Source: Brachypodium distachyon
Lineage: Eukaryota > Streptophyta > Magnoliopsida > Poales > Poaceae
Assembly: GCF_000005505.3 (NCBI RefSeq)
Contig: NC_016133.3
Span: 8,122,001-8,186,000 of the forward strand
DNA: 64,000 nt
Direction: 5' to 3'
Made by a program: the position numbers and the translations under genes. The notes under the pieces were generated by a model, which saw only the letters and a program-made list of their open reading frames with translations, did not search any database and was not told where the DNA came from. The number at the start of each line of letters is the position of its first letter. Within the stretch, counting starts at the first letter, position 1. Positions 1-16,316 of this stretch are shown here, one piece after another.

Positions 1-2
1 TT

Positions 3-569
3 CAACTTCATCTACACAACAATATTTTGCAAGAAGGTTTGGCTGAGAAAACAGCCGCCGCTTTATGGTCAAAGTTGGAAGAGGTTTGCATGTCAAAAGA
101 TCTCACCAGTAAAATGCATCTCAAGCAAAAGTTATTTCTCCACCGACTGCAAGAAGGAGGTAATGTGTTAAATCACATCACCGAGTTTAAGGAGATTATA
201 TCTGACCTAACGGCAATGGAAGTTAAGTATGATGAAGAAGATATGGGTTTAATGCTCCTATGTTCATTGCCAAGTTCTTATACCAATTTTAGAGATACCA
301 TATTATGCAGCCGTGATACTCTCACCCTTAATGAGGTTTATGAAGCTTTACATTCCAAGGAAAAGATGAAGCATATGGTGTCTCACGTTGGTTCAAGTTC
401 GTCACAGGGTGAGGGATTATCTGTTCGTGGCAGGACAAATGAGAGGAGCTCAAATAATGGAAATAGAGGCAAATACAAGTTCTGCAAATATTGCAAGAAA
501 GACGGGCATGAAATCTCCGAGTGTTACAAGTTGCAGAACAAGGAGAAAAGGAATGGCAAATTCAAATAG
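3..569 (+). pseudogene. Copia gag (UBN2-type) with zinc knuckle, partial
   Basis: This is the C-terminal part of a Copia gag polyprotein, the RNA-packaging structural protein of the element. The reading frame is open from base 3. It shows the UBN2-type gag pattern (TAAALWSKLE, then LHRLQEGGNVLNHITEF) and a CCHC zinc knuckle, CKYCKKDGHEISEC, near codons 160-173. The frame stops at TAG 567-569. The same frame continues immediately downstream into the protease region, so this stop probably replaced a sense codon. The 5' end is cut by the window edge. Family is clear; function is lost. Confidence 0.85.
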
Positions 570-1110
570 AAGGATCAACAAGAGGATGATGCCCGAGCCA
601 CCGTTGTTAGCAAACAAGATTTTGATGGTGGTGTTCTCGTTGTCATTACCGGTGATTCCAAAATGAGAGATGTTTGGGTTCTTGATACAGCATGTACTTT
701 TCACATGACTCCGCACCGGAAGTGGTTTGCAACGTATGAAGCGATGCCAAATGGTTCTGTGTTTATGGGCGATGATTCGCCGTGCGAGATTGCAGGCATT
801 GACACCATTCAAATCAAGATATTTGATGGCACCATCAGAACTTTATCGGATGTTCGCCACATTTCGAGTTTGAAGAAAAACCTTATCTCTTTGAGTACTC
901 TTGACAATAAAGGATACAAGTATTCAGGTGGAGATGGGATCGTCAAGGTCACAAAAAGATTCTCTTGTTGTGATGAAAGGTGATATGAAGGCTGCAAACC
1001 TTTATGACCTTCGAGGTACGACAATTACTGGTAATGCTGATACGATGACAAAGCCAGTTTTTGCCAATAAGTTTGAGCTTTGCTCAGGCTTAATTGGTGT
1101 TACTCACTAG
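570..1110 (+). pseudogene. Copia protease / GAG-pre-integrase remnant
   Basis: This continues the gag frame without a new start. It contains the aspartic protease region around 675-715 (VLDTACTFHMTPHRKWF); the usual Copia active site is D-S-G or D-S-A, so D-T-A is a variant. A one-base frameshift near 950 moves the frame, after which a GAG-pre-integrase-like stretch (KAANLYDLRGTTITG) runs to about 1090. No integrase catalytic motifs follow. It is a decayed fragment of the element in this region, not a host gene. Confidence 0.8.
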
Positions 1111-1206
1111 TCCTATGGACGTTGACGCACAAGAAGTTTATGCTCATTTGTTTGGAAGTGTTTACTTTCTTCGACTACTGGAGGGGATTCAACTCAAGGT
1201 GGAAAT

Positions 1207-1497
1207 TGTTGAAATATGATTCGAATCCGTTACCAACTCTGCTAGACGTAGCAGGATAGGTTTGGGCTTTATGTTGGTATACGAGTTGAACTCGTTTTTC
1301 TTGTCCTATTAGAACTCATGTTTATTGCCCGTTATATATACCCTATGCAGTCACACCTAAAGACGGCATGTCGTCTCGTGCTTGTAATACTCCAACATAG
1401 TGAAGTTGCACCTTCATGCGTCCGTGGTTTTTCCCGCGAGGGTTTTCACGTTAAATTCGTGTCTCTCGTTTCTAGTTTAATCTCTATTTTCATAACA
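1207..1497 (+). repeat. 3' LTR of the Copia element
   Basis: The LTR begins TGTTGAAATAT and ends CATAACA, giving inverted TGTT/AACA termini over 291 bp. It is preceded by the purine-rich tract CAAGGTGGAAAT. A TATATATA promoter motif lies at about 1333-1340. The partner LTR is outside the window, so the boundaries rest on the termini alone. Confidence 0.65.
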
Positions 1498-3560
1498 GGT
1501 CGTATGAAATTACGACTATCCAGTAGACGGTTCAATTTTAAGCGATCTAAAATCCTGCTTTAGACCATTAGGCGAACTCCAGAGAAACAGAAGATAGATG
1601 CCTAGTGCATTTTAGATTCAGTGCTTGAATATTTTGTGTTTTAGCCAAAAATACTGTCTACGTGCTTACATTAGAGTACATAGTATATATTTTCAATTTT
1701 TTTTTCAGAATTGAGGTGGGATCGCCCATGCCCGTCGTCGTCGTCGTCGGTGGTGTGGCTGGGGCCGGCGCCTGTGTCGCCGCCCTCATTGCTAAGTAGT
1801 CCTGGCCACTGGCGGGCTTCGTCGTCGGGGGTCGGCCGGAGGTCACCCAACAACATGGCCATGGCGGCGGCCCGGCCGGGCGTGTCATCCGGGTCGCCGG
1901 GTGCGGCGAGCGAGCGCTGTAATGGCTCTTCTGCCACCCACGCCGGCTCTTCATCGAAGGGCTCTTCCTTGACGACGGAGTGGGCACGTTGGCATCGCGC
2001 CTCTCCGATAGGTGCTGGCGGATGACAAACGCCACCCGCGTGCCGGGGCGTTGGCCGTTTCCGCACCGCCATGCGGACGAGCGGTGGCGGGGCCGCCGCG
2101 ATGGCCTCGACGCGGGCGGGGGCTGGTTCGCCGGGGAGAGGGGTGCCGCGCCGCAGGTCCTCCATGACGGCGTGCAGGGTTCGCCTCTGCACACCCCAGA
2201 ACGCCGCGCGCCCCGCGACGTTCTTGCCGTGCGAGGGCCCGCCATTGCCCTGCCCCAGCTGCTCCGCGCGACGTTGGCGGAGCACGGACTGCCACCATGT
2301 GGTGTTGTCCGGGCTCCATCGTTCCTCGCGTCGTTGTCCAGCCGTGAGCCATGCGTCGGGCTGGTGATGCGGATTCCCATGGCCGCCGCCATCGGGAACC
2401 CATGCTGCGCCGGCGTGTAGCCCAACGTTTGTTTGACGCGGCGCTGACGCGTGCCGACTTGGGGAAAGGGCGCATAGACGTGACTTTCCGCTGCTGACCC
2501 CGCCCAGACGCCCGCGCGGCAGGCCGTAAATGCGAGGACGAAGGCGGGCGTGACGCGTGTCTGTCTGCGCGTCCGTCAAACGTGGTTGTGACAGTCCGGT
2601 GTCTGACGTCGGTGGGCCGTGTGGCTGTGCAGTCTGACAGGTCACGTCGGTGCACCGAAGAACTGGCCTTGGGTCCCGTCTTGAGCTTTGGGACGCGGGA
2701 TGCGGAAGAACGCAGGGTACGGAAAATATGGGCGTAATCCGATCCGGGATTTGGAGGAACGGGTGGAATTTGTTCTGGGAAACAAGATGCGAAAAAACGC
2801 GGAGATACAGGAAACAATGATGGGATCAAAATGATAGGGCTCGATCTAGGATTTGAAGGAGCGGTGAGACTTTGTTGGACTTCTTTCGTATAAAATGCTT
2901 GCCGATATTCTTTGCCCCGGGCGGTGCCATCTATATCGCGCAAGGTTTGGCGTGCGCGGCGAAGCTCGCTGCTCCGTCTAGTCTTCGTCAGCATGAGCGG
3001 CAACGAACCTACACCAATACTCATTGTATTTTTAGGTTTGTGTTCGTGTTTTACTGTTTATGCATATGAGCTAGATGTCTTCGTTGAACATATCATACTC
3101 AAAAGTTATTTAAAAAATAATAGGAACAACATACAAAACATATCATCTGTTCTCTAGCCTGCTGCCTAGACCTATCGAAGAACTCACCCAAATGAGAGGA
3201 CGTAAGTCCCAAACGGGGGTGGAGGACAGATGATATGGTCGCCGTGGAGGCTCCAGGGGCGAGCTGCAGGTCGCCGTCGTGTGTTGGCTGGACATTGTCT
3301 TGTGTTTGGACCAAATGCATGGAAAAGGAAACTTGTGCCGCACTAGCACCGTCCGGAGCGTACCAGCCACTTATTCGATGCACCGGGAGGACCAACCAGC
3401 TTGAGCACTTGGCACAGGGCCTGGCGTGTCAATCATTCACACGATTCAGTAGCCAATGAGCTGTTTGATTTGGCTGATTACTTGTTTATTCAATTTGGCA
3501 AGCACTCTCTTTTTCTCTCTCTCGCCTACTTTTTTTTTGCTTCCTCATGTCTCTCTCCCT
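1498..3560. other. GC-rich repeat-like stretch, no supported gene
   Basis: The stretch from about 1700 to 2650 is strongly GC-rich and open in several overlapping frames on both strands. The longest is a minus-strand frame at 1671-2645 (324 codons), proline-, arginine- and alanine-rich, with an acidic run and VVKEEPFDEEPAW but no domain I recognise. I regard it as probable transposon-derived or chance coding potential. From 2660 to 3560 I see only unremarkable intergenic DNA, ending in a pyrimidine-rich stretch upstream of the HMA gene. Confidence 0.4.
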
Positions 3561-3568
3561 CTGCGTAC

Positions 3569-3575
3569 CTATAAA
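3569..3575 (+). promoter_or_regulatory. TATA box of the HMA-like gene
   Basis: A TATAAAA motif follows a CT-rich tract and lies about 115 bp upstream of the ATG at 3688. This spacing fits a short leader. It is inferred from position only. Confidence 0.5.
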
Positions 3576-3687
3576 AAGAGCAGAATTAATATCTTGTCTC
3601 ACAGAGTTAAGGCTCCTCCAGTACTGTCAAAACTAGTAAGGAAATCAAACGACTAGAGCTTGTGAGAGATTTGGTTCAATTTGCTAG

Positions 3688-4388
3688 ATGGTTAAGGTTG
3701 GTTACTAATTAAGATCGTTTTAATTATTATAGGCTTCATTCTGTGCATTCATCTGAATGTGATTTGCTCTTTGTCGTTGCAGCAAAAGATTGTTCTCAGG
3801 TTGGCACTCGATGACGAGAGGAAGAGGAGGAAAGCCTTCAAGGCTGCCGTTGGCACCACAGGTATATATGAACCAGCAGTCAGTGATGAAATTTAAGCAA
3901 TATAACTTATACGGAGTAGTATTACTTATCTTCGTCTCCTTGGCCCTTACGATCGTGTAATCAATTCCGCAGGTGTGACATCCGCAACGTTGGAGGGGGA
4001 CAAGATCATCATAGTCGGCGATGGGGTCGATCCCATCACGCTGACGACGATGCTCCGGCGCGGCCTTGGCTACGCCGAGCTCCTCAGCGTATCGTCCGGC
4101 GATGACAAGAAGAAGGACAGCTACGGTTACGTCGGCGGAGAAAAGAAGAAGGACGGCAGCTATGGCTACGGCGGAGCAGACGGCACCAAGGACAGCGGCG
4201 GCTCACACTCCAAGGGTGGTAGCAGCGGTGCTGGTGTTGGAGGCGTTCACCATCAGAACGCGGTGTCGCCTGTAGTCCCGTACCCTGCATACCAGCAGCA
4301 GTATAACACCGTGCCGTCTTACCCTGTTTACTCCTACTCTCCTTATCAGCAGCAACAAGAACCAGATCCTGGCTGCAGTATAATGTAG
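3688..4388 (+). CDS. HMA-fold (HPP/HIPP-like) small protein with CaaX motif, 3 exons
   Basis: Exons are 3688-3690, 3783-3861 and 3973-4388, giving 165 aa. The first exon is only the ATG, as in many plant HMA genes; all junctions are GT-AG and in phase. Residues 1-70 have the heavy-metal-associated fold pattern (QKIVLRLAL, a basic helix RKRRKAF, VTSATLEGDKIIIVG, GYAELLSV). The MxCxxC metal-binding motif is missing, so metal binding by this domain is doubtful. A Gly/Lys/Ser/Tyr-rich linker with a repeated YGYGG-like unit and a Pro/Tyr/Gln-rich stretch follow. The protein ends CSIM, a CaaX prenylation signal that would anchor it to membranes. The family resembles the grass Pi21/RGA5-type HMA group, several of which are pathogen effector targets; any such role here is inference. 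Confidence 0.8.
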
Positions 4389-4637
4389 GTGACCGTGTCC
4401 GGAGAAAAAAAAAGGATTGGAGATCAGAATACCTGTCCTGAAACGCAAGTGTGCTTATCTCCACTTAAATCCTGTTCAGCATCGCGCACCAACCATACAG
4501 GGATTAAGATGTACTTGTTCTAGTCTAGATTATATACACACTGTGGCAAAACGATGATCAAGCAACCACTGTACGAATAAAATCATCCCTGCCTAAATTT
4601 AAGTGGGGCAAACTTGTGTCGCAATCAAACCGAGTAA
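4389..4637. other. 3' flank of the HMA-like gene
   Basis: AT-richer sequence with no gene. It probably holds the 3' UTR; AATAAA occurs on the + strand near 4575. Confidence 0.35.
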
Positions 4638-5942
4638 GAGCATCTCCGGTCGCCGTCCCCCCATATGGCGTCCGGTCTGCCAGTTTTTTCGGCCGTATGG
4701 GGGGTGCTGGCGCAAAAATTAATTTGGGGGGCCATCCCTTCCCAGCCATGCCCCCAATATATCTTGGCGAAAATTCATTGAAATTTGCGAACATTCTTCA
4801 AACTTGGCGAAAATTCTTCAAACAAGGCAACATTTCATTAAGCCCGGCGACATTTCATTAAAATTTGTGAAAATTCACAAAATTAAAAAAAAAACTAAAA
4901 CCCTAGTCGTCGAGGCTTTTGATCCAGGAGCCGTCGCTGCTGCTGTCGTCGTCGAAGTTGAAGTCGCCGCCGCCTTCTTCTTCGCCGTCGGTGCCTTCCC
5001 CTTCGCCGCCTCGTCCTTGAGCCACCCTTGGATGTCAGCCTCCGTGGCGGTGTTGCTCCACCTCCTCCTGGCTGGCGCATCGGGCAGCGCGAAAGCTCAG
5101 GAACTCCTCCCGGTCGTCCTCGCGCCGGTACTCGATCGTCAGGCGCTAGTACTCGGCCTCCGACCCCCATTCCGGCTGCGACTTCAGCCGGACTAGCCGG
5201 AGGTGACCGCACGGCAGGGACGCGGCTCGCTGCGCCTGGGAGGAGGAGCCCAAGCCTTCCTCATCCTTGATGAGCCAGAGCGCTGGGTGCGCGCCGCCGA
5301 GGAGGAGGAGGAGGATGAAGAGCAGCCGCCCAGGCAGCGGTGGCGGCCGGCCGCCCGCTGGAGGAGGCGCCCTGGCAGTCCGGCAACGCGGGAGAGCCAG
5401 CCCGTGCCAAAACCTCGGCCTCGTCGAGGCACAGCCACTGGCGGATCCATTGGTTTCCGTCGGCCATGGGGAGGGAAGGGGGAAGGGCTAGAGAACCGGC
5501 GAGGGGAAGGGCTATAGAACTGGCGAGGAAAATGGAGAGCTCTCCGGGCTGGCGCTGCCTTTTATGGACGCGGAAGATCACTCGCCGGGGTTGTGAACAC
5601 GGCGAGAAACTGCGTTGGGAATGCGTGGGGACGCGTCGCGTGGAAGCCGAGGAGACAAGACGGGAGTTTGACCCGGCGACCGCCATAACTCGCCTGAGAA
5701 GCCGAGGCGATGCCGGTGATGGTAATAAATGGCGTTCGACAGGGCTGGCCCACAATAAAACGGTTCGCCGGCGTCCCCGCTCGCCTCCTCGTGGGTTGGG
5801 TTCGGCCTGGGGCTGCCGGCTAATTTATCGGGCCGCGCCGGCGCAATTTTAAGAATGGGGTGCCCGGTTGTGCCCGTTTTTGATCGCCGGCGCCCCCAAA
5901 TTTTGTTTGGGGGGCCTTTGGGGCCGCCGGCAGGAGATGCTC
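4638..5942. mobile_element. DNA element with GAGCATCTCC terminal inverted repeats
   Basis: The stretch starts GAGCATCTCCGG and ends CCGGCAGGAGATGCTC, an imperfect inverted repeat, with mirrored GGGGG and CGCCGGCG motifs just inside. The 1.3-kb interior is GC-rich and open in many frames but has no domain I recognise. Wheat-group genomes carry many such elements, usually derivatives of PIF/Harbinger-like or related DNA transposons. No clean target duplication is visible, so the class is uncertain. Confidence 0.55.
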
Positions 5943-6215
5943 GAAGTCTTAGTACTTTTTGTACATCCGCTCTTGTATTTGGTCCGTTCTTTGGTTCGAA
6001 TTAGCATTGCCAATTATGGCTATGTTTTTTATATGTATATAAAAATTGTACCATTAGAAAAAGTTTTCCAATAGAACCCAACAGTCTTTTGTGCCAAAAT
6101 AACCTTATATTACTAATGTAATTTGTGGTCAAAGTTCCGCATAAAATTCCGTGCGGGCCTTATAAACCCGGACGGAGGGAGTACCTTAGAGTGCAAAGAT
6201 TACACCGAGTAGTTA
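5943..6215. other. Spacer with a one-armed Stowaway-like remnant
   Basis: AT-rich spacer. GGACGGAGGGAGTAC at about 6170-6184 matches one arm of a Stowaway-like MITE; the opposite arm was not found. Confidence 0.4.
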
Positions 6216-6995
6216 GAGCATCGCCAGCAGGTTTCCTAAAATCACTAATTCCCTAAAATAACTGCCACCATTTTCTAAAAAGCCCCAAAACTTGCTCCGG
6301 TAAGTTCCCTATCCCATTCCCAATCCCTATTATTTTTTAGGAAATTCTCTATTTTCTCTCCTCTTTCCCAAATGTAGGGAACCAACCCATTCCCTAAAAC
6401 GACAAATGCTCACATGGGAAAATAACCGCCCGGTTTCATGCCGATTTCGCTCGTCCCAGTCGTGCGCCGCCGCCCTCCGCCAATGGCGGCCAACTTCGGT
6501 CGTCCATGCCCATCCCGCACCCACCATGACGTACCCCGACCCCTTCCCGGGCTGAATTGAGGCTCGTGGTGTCTAAATCGAGTCCGCGCTGTCGTTGGCC
6601 GCCACCATCTATGGCCGGTGCGACCGTTGATTAAACCGCCGCCGCGTCGAGGATGCTCACCGGAGGAGCAACAACTGAAGTTGGGTGGCCGGCAAGGGGC
6701 GGCGAAGTGCCACGACGAGGGGATGGCGGCGCGCAGGTTCGCGCCCTGCAGGCGAGCGCTAGTGTGGGAGCAGATGGCGGCGTGCGGGCCTATGCCGGGG
6801 TGCAATCGGACAGCTAAGGTGGAGCGAGCGGCGGTGTGTTGCCGCCAGATCGACGGCTCCATCGATGGGCAGTGGGATTTGGGGGAGAAGACAGAGAAGA
6901 AGAAACATACCGATGTCAATGACATGTGGGCCCATGTGCAGGGTGATGTGTCAAATGATATAGGAAATGGAGTTTAGAAAACCTACTTGATGCTC
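6216..6995. mobile_element. Tourist/PIF-Harbinger-like element with TTA target duplication
   Basis: It begins GAGCATCGCCAGCAGGTTTCC and ends GAAAACCTACTTGATGCTC, an imperfect inverted repeat. It is flanked by TTA on both sides (6213-6215 and 6996-6998), the usual PIF/Harbinger target duplication. The 780-bp interior is GC-rich with no recognisable transposase, so it is probably non-autonomous. Confidence 0.6.
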
Positions 6996-7389
6996 TTATT
7001 ACACAAGATAATTACTCAAAAACCTCTTGTCCTCTCCTAACCAAGCAAGCCCTTCTTAGCATTTGCTCACGTGCCCTCTCAACAAAAAAGAGCATTTGCT
7101 CACATGCCATGCTTGTTACTCTAAAAAATGATTAGGCTTTTTCCTTTTTGAGGGAGAATGACTAGGCTTTTGGGGTTTGTTTATGACCATAATCATCTCT
7201 AACAGACTAACAGTTCGTTAGATCCATGTAAGTCCATCTCACTCTCACCACAGGGACCAAGCACCGTAGTCGTCGACAGTCGAGTCGACACTAGGCTTAT
7301 CCTCGTCCCTCCGCCCCAACAAGCCCACATCGGCCGACGCGGACGCCGGCGAGGCGCGCGCTACCACCTTCTCCTCTTCCTCCGCAACC

Positions 7390-12908
<5,519 letters not shown>

Positions 12909-14255
12909 AAGTTTAATTAGTTAATGTGGAGTAAGTTCAACCTTCACGCTGTAGGGGTTTTCCCCTACAGTTTTCAGTCAAAAAAAGTTCAACCTTCACA
13001 TGAAGTCCTATTTTAGATTTTTCCTCTTCTCTAGAAATTCATTGAGGAATATATTTCTGAGGGAGTATTTAGAAATCAGAGAGGGGAACAATTTTGGTTC
13101 CCCATGAAATTAGATGGCCACAAGCATAGAAACCATTTTGTTCCAAGGTTTCTGGTTGCTCTGCCCCCCTGCCCTTGTTGTATATTAAGGAAAATTGTTG
13201 TTTATATCCTATCCTAGTGATGCAAAAAAAAAAAAAATCTGCTATTCATCATCAAGTTCTGTCGTGTACATCACCTTAGTGCTGCAAGACTGCAAGAAGA
13301 AAGCTGACCACAAGATATTAGAGAACTGAATGCCACTTTACTTGCCTTTGTGCCGATCTGACTTCGGACTGCCTTGCATATCGCTCTTGCCTGATTATTA
13401 TTTTCTGGCCACTGGTCTCCGCTCACCAGTTTACTCCTGGATGGCTTATAATTCAAATTTGCAACTTCAAATTATCTTAAAATTGGACTTGTCAGCAACA
13501 CAAGAGAAGCCTATGACAAGTTTTAGGGATGGTAAAATAGACTTCTCTCGCAACCGAAAGTAGACAAAATTGAGACAAACAATCGAGAAGTTACAAGAAA
13601 AACAGTATGAACAAAGAGTTTATATATATCATTGAAGGTATATTTTTACAATATTCTGGACCAATTCTCGGTCACTCCCACGGACACGTTCTAGCTAGCG
13701 GCATCGAATGCCCTTTGCCCCTTTCCTTCCGGACGCGGTGACTTACTCATACAAGGAAGTACTGATCACAATATAGCAATCTGCTGTAACTTCCGCAGTT
13801 CCGCTGCATTTGCTTGTGAAGCGCGGTACCAAACAAACTGAAATCCATATCTAGGCAGATTCCTTTCCCAAACAGCTAGCAACCGCAAGAGTGCATATGC
13901 AAACTCACCAACATGGCCACGTACGTCCGATCCCCGTCTCTTCTGGCTGTACATGCAACCAAAGAAACCTCCCCCTTTAACTCAATTCCGTGGCAATCAA
14001 ATACACAGAAACTGCAAGTCGAATTGCCAGCGGTGTGTAAGTACATTGTATCCCTATATATGAAGTGTCGATAACAAACCAATTTAATGCATGCACATCC
14101 AGGGAAAGATCAGTTGTGGAATATTTTCCGTATCGAGCAGGAGGGTTGAAGGTTGATACACATAAATAAAGGCAGTTAAAGATGATTCACTTCTGGCTGT
14201 GGCCGTGTTACTCACACACGCATCTTCAAGTCGCGTACACCAGCCTTTCTTTGTG
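12909..14255. other. Intergenic, no gene seen
   Basis: This is the 3' flank of PLSP1 and the distal promoter of expansin a. It holds a short hairpin (GTAGGGGTTTTCCCCTAC near 12951-12968) and an A-run near 13225. Small open frames here have no family pattern. Confidence 0.4.
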
Positions 14256-14263
14256 TATATATA
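14256..14263 (+). promoter_or_regulatory. TATA box of expansin copy a
   Basis: TATATATA about 90 bp upstream of the ATG at 14350. An open frame extends upstream to 14182, but that would start before the TATA box, so the later ATG is chosen. Confidence 0.55.
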
Positions 14264-14349
14264 CCATGTGTTTGAAGTTCCCTCACAGAGATCTGTATCC
14301 AATATCCATCACACCATTCAATTGGTCACTAGTCACTAAGTTAATTGCC

Positions 14350-15135
14350 ATGGCTGGAGCTTATTACTCCTACGTGCTAGCCCTCGTCTGCGCGCTTCTG
14401 TCCATGGCCACCGGCGGCGGCGCCCTGGAGCCGAGCGGGTGGCTTCGGGCGCACGCGACCTTCTACGGCGGCAGCGACGCCGGGGGCACCATGGGCGGCG
14501 CCTGCGGGTACGGCAACCTCTACGCGCAGGGCTACGGCACGCGCACGACGGCGCTAAGCACAGTCCTGTTCGACCGCGGCCTGTCCTGCGGGCAGTGCTA
14601 CAAGCTCGTCTGCGACCGCAAGACGGACCCTTCCTGGTGCAAACCCGGGGTGTCCGTGACAGTCACGGCCACAAACTTCTGCCCGCCCAACTGGGACCTG
14701 CCCAGCGACAAGGGCGGCTGGTGCAACCCGCCAAGGCCGCACTTCGACATGGCGCAGCCGGCATGGGAGAAGATCGGCGTCTACAGGGGCGGCATCATCC
14801 CCGTCATCTACCAGCGTGTCCCATGCGTCAAGAAGGGCGGGGTCAGGTTTACGATCGCCGGGCACGACTACTTCGAGCTCGTGCTGCTCACAAATGTCGC
14901 CGCGGCGGGGTCGGTCAAGGCCATGGACGTGAAGGGGTCCAAGGCCGGGAGCAACGACTGGATGCCCATGGCGCATAACTGGGGCGCGAACTGGCATTCG
15001 CTGAAGTATCTCAATGGGCAGGGGTTGTCTTTCAGGGTGACCATCACTGATGGGCAGACGATTGTGTTTGCTGATGTCGTGCCGCCTAGCTGGAAGTTCG
15101 GCCAGACGTTTGCCAGCAACCTGCAGTTCAAGTGA
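14350..15135 (+). CDS. EXPA: Alpha-expansin, copy a (intronless)
   Basis: A single exon encodes 261 aa: signal peptide (about 1-26), a GH45-like double-psi barrel with the expected cysteines, HFD at 131-133, and a C-terminal CBM63-type domain with conserved tryptophans ([17 protein letters not shown]). Alpha-expansins are secreted and loosen cellulose-hemicellulose contacts at acidic pH without hydrolysis. The other five copies in this cluster have two introns at fixed positions; this one has neither. It is also the most divergent (for example NWDLPSDK where the others have NNALPNDN). GC content is higher than in its neighbours. No lesion is visible and it is likely functional. Confidence 0.95.
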   Translation: MAGAYYSYVLALVCALLSMATGGGALEPSGWLRAHATFYGGSDAGGTMGGACGYGNLYAQGYGTRTTALSTVLFDRGLSCGQCYKLVCDRKTDPSWCKPGVSVTVTATNFCPPNWDLPSDKGGWCNPPRPHFDMAQPAWEKIGVYRGGIIPVIYQRVPCVKKGGVRFTIAGHDYFELVLLTNVAAAGSVKAMDVKGSKAGSNDWMPMAHNWGANWHSLKYLNGQGLSFRVTITDGQTIVFADVVPPSWKFGQTFASNLQFK

Positions 15136-16316
15136 ATCGGGCAACGTTGGTTGGCGTACGGTGAGATTTGAGAAGATGAATGACTTACTTATTAGACGTC
15201 CAAGTTGTTTGCTATATATGTGTGTGAGTTTTGTCTGTTGTTTAATTTACCAGCTTATTAATTACCTGCTTGAACGTACATGTACACACCGGCCAGGCTA
15301 GCTGATATGTGTGATGTACATAAAGCTAGAGATGGACTGATTGAGCTTATGTATGAAGAAGGTATATTACGTTTTGTGAGGATATATTTGAAGGAATTGA
15401 TCTGTTAGGTCGGTGACATGGTAGCGTTTTGTTGAAAGAACCGCAATGTGCAAGTCAAAGGGGTAAATCACAGGAGGCGCCACAGCCCCCTGACTTGAAC
15501 AGTACGTGTCACGCGGGTGTTGACTCTACAACGTGAAGCAACGCGCGTGTATGCCGTGCATGGTTGATGGTTTGCAAAGATGTGGACATCTTTATATTTT
15601 CGTTAATTTTTCCTGGTTCAAAGTAACTGATCACCTCCGCACCTCTTTGCTTTGCGTCTCTCCTGTGTACATCGATCCGATCGACACCGCGGCTCACACG
15701 TACGTGCAAAAGTGGCAATGCGCAGCGGGAACCAAGCGTTGTTTCGTCGATTCTACTGCTCGTGTGGGAGATGTGGCCGTTGAGCCTCGCGGAGCGCGTG
15801 CATGTTAACGGCGCGCGCCGTGCTCTTTTTTTTTGGAGCGCGCGCCGTGCGCGAGAAATGCATCTGGGAACTGCGCGTTGGGCCTGACTGTCACGGGCCA
15901 TGATCCATGGACCAGGTGGGGCGGGTGGACATGGTCAGCAGCTAGCACCCGCAAACTTTTATCACTCTCTCATTGCTTGGGATTTGAGAACCCATTCCCG
16001 CGTCGTTCCCCAGCTGGCCGGCCCATTAGGGAAGACACAGTTTTCTTTTCTTGGATAAGTATGTCGTAGGTTTGATTTTGTTTCTTTTCTTTCTTTGTTT
16101 TTATTTACTAGTCACGAAGAAGTCATTTTGTTCTCAACCTTTTTGTACAAGTGAATATTGTTTTATAAATATGAAGTCATAAATTGTCGAACATTTTTAG
16201 GTAAATATCTTCAAAAAATGTTCATAATTATTGCACGAAAATGTTCGTGAATTTCTAAAATGTGTTTGAAAAGATGTTTATGACTTTGAAAAGAAATGTT
16301 CATGTACTTTAAGAAA
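15136..16316. other. Intergenic 3' flank of expansin copy a
   Basis: 3' UTR and spacer. A short inverted repeat is visible near 15812-15850 (GCGCGCGCCGTGC flanking a T-run). No gene is supported. Confidence 0.35.

Larger units (their letters stand above)
1..1497 (+). mobile_element. Ty1/Copia retrotransposon, 3' part, internally deleted
   Basis: The window opens inside a Copia element read on the + strand: gag, then a protease region, the start of a GAG-pre-integrase region, then directly a polypurine-like stretch and a 3' LTR. Integrase, reverse transcriptase and RNase H are absent between about 1110 and 1200, so most of pol has been deleted. The gag frame ends at an in-frame TAG at 567-569, and a one-base frameshift lies near 950 after the protease. 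The element is therefore dead. Its 5' LTR and left target duplication lie outside the window. Confidence 0.88.

Noticed and set aside
5203..5852. Overlapping Arg/Pro/Ala-rich frames within the 4638-5942 element
   Set aside because: Open in several frames at once with no conserved motif; explained by GC content.
14182..14349. Upstream extension of the expansin copy a frame
   Set aside because: It would start upstream of the TATA box and lacks a signal peptide at its start; the ATG at 14350 gives a normal expansin.
14439..14978. Arg-rich frame overlapping expansin copy a
   Set aside because: Alternate-frame shadow of the real gene.
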